This document shows, one piece after another, positions 63,733-64,000 of a DNA stretch of 64,000 nucleotides. The stretch lies in the NCBI GenBank assembly GCA_037389465.1, contig JAZARR010000179.1:3444501-3508500 (forward strand), read 5' to 3'. The notes beneath the pieces were generated by a model. It was not told where the DNA came from. It did no database searches and was given only the letters and a program-made list of their open reading frames with translations. The stretch comes from Baylisascaris procyonis. Its lineage: Eukaryota; Nematoda; Chromadorea; Rhabditida; Ascarididae. The translations under genes were made by a program, and so were the position numbers. Position 1 is the first letter of the stretch; each line of letters begins with the position of its first letter.

Positions 63733-64000
63733 TTAACCGCTTGGCATTTCTGAAATCGATTTGGTTCCGGCAAAGTTTTGATCATCACCCAATATCTTCG
63801 GTTGGTTGCCGTGGATGAGTGATTGAAAAAATTGACCATTTCTCCTCACACCACAGCTCACATCGTTACTCTTAGATGCCATGTCCAGGATTTTCTATCG
63901 CCTGGATGGAGACCGCAGCACAAATGCAACAGCACAAGAGGCTTTTACCTAAGCACACAAAAAACAGTCCACAAAATTTTTTCAAAACGAAGGCCCAAAA
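63733..64000. other. Window end with coding-like frames on both strands
   Basis: Minus strand: ATG 63882 to TAA 63733, 49 codons, reads MASKSNDVSCGVRRNGQFF and onward. Plus strand: after the acceptor TACTCTTAG at 63873 an ATG frame, MPCPGFSIAWMETAAQ onward, stays open to the window edge. A second plus frame reads SRIFYRLDGDRSTNATAQ to a stop. Only one of these can be the true frame, and the sequence needed to decide lies beyond the window. Confidence 0.3.

Overview
This is AT-rich eukaryotic DNA carrying intron-rich genes, (TA)n and (TTTA)n microsatellites and T-rich splice acceptors of the TTTCAG type. The gene content points to a nematode: a worm-type bestrophin, a divergent seven-transmembrane receptor resembling the nematode Srx chemoreceptor family, and a TTTCAG site three bases before a start codon, as in spliced-leader trans-splicing. 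The phylum is an inference from family content; I cannot name the genus. No rRNA, CRISPR array, bacterial operon or complete transposon was seen.

Four genes could be rebuilt exon by exon, checking splice signals and phase at each junction. (1) Sphingosine kinase, minus strand, 9582 to 214, 11 exons, 539 residues. (2) Ap4A hydrolase (Nudix family), plus strand, 20818 to 22454, 3 exons, 154 residues; its first intron carries a perfect 105-bp inverted repeat next to a sequence that looks like a retroviral-type LTR. (3) Bestrophin chloride channel, minus strand, 35901 to 25461, 9 exons, 461 residues, with an in-frame stop lying across the donor of exon 7. (4) Srx-like receptor, minus strand, 56687 to 48505, 7 exons, 390 residues.

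Fragments of unidentified genes lie between these: plus-strand exons at 15.86 kb and at 18.17-20.2 kb just upstream of the Ap4A hydrolase; four linked minus-strand C-terminal exons at 41.99-39.97 kb, with plus-strand exons at 38.84 and 41.08 kb around and inside them; two minus-strand C-terminal exons at 44.07-43.69 kb; and plus-strand exons at 58.26 and 62.03 kb. A GC-rich island at 46.46-46.75 kb holds seven perfect short hairpins inside one open frame and is the strangest local signal in the window.

The genes show no common pathway. Sphingosine kinase is a lipid-signalling enzyme, the Ap4A hydrolase clears dinucleoside polyphosphates, bestrophin is a calcium-gated anion channel, and the Srx-like protein is a likely sensory receptor. 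The long stretches between exons are AT-rich intron or intergenic DNA with simple repeats. All models come from reading the sequence only, with no alignment or transcript data.
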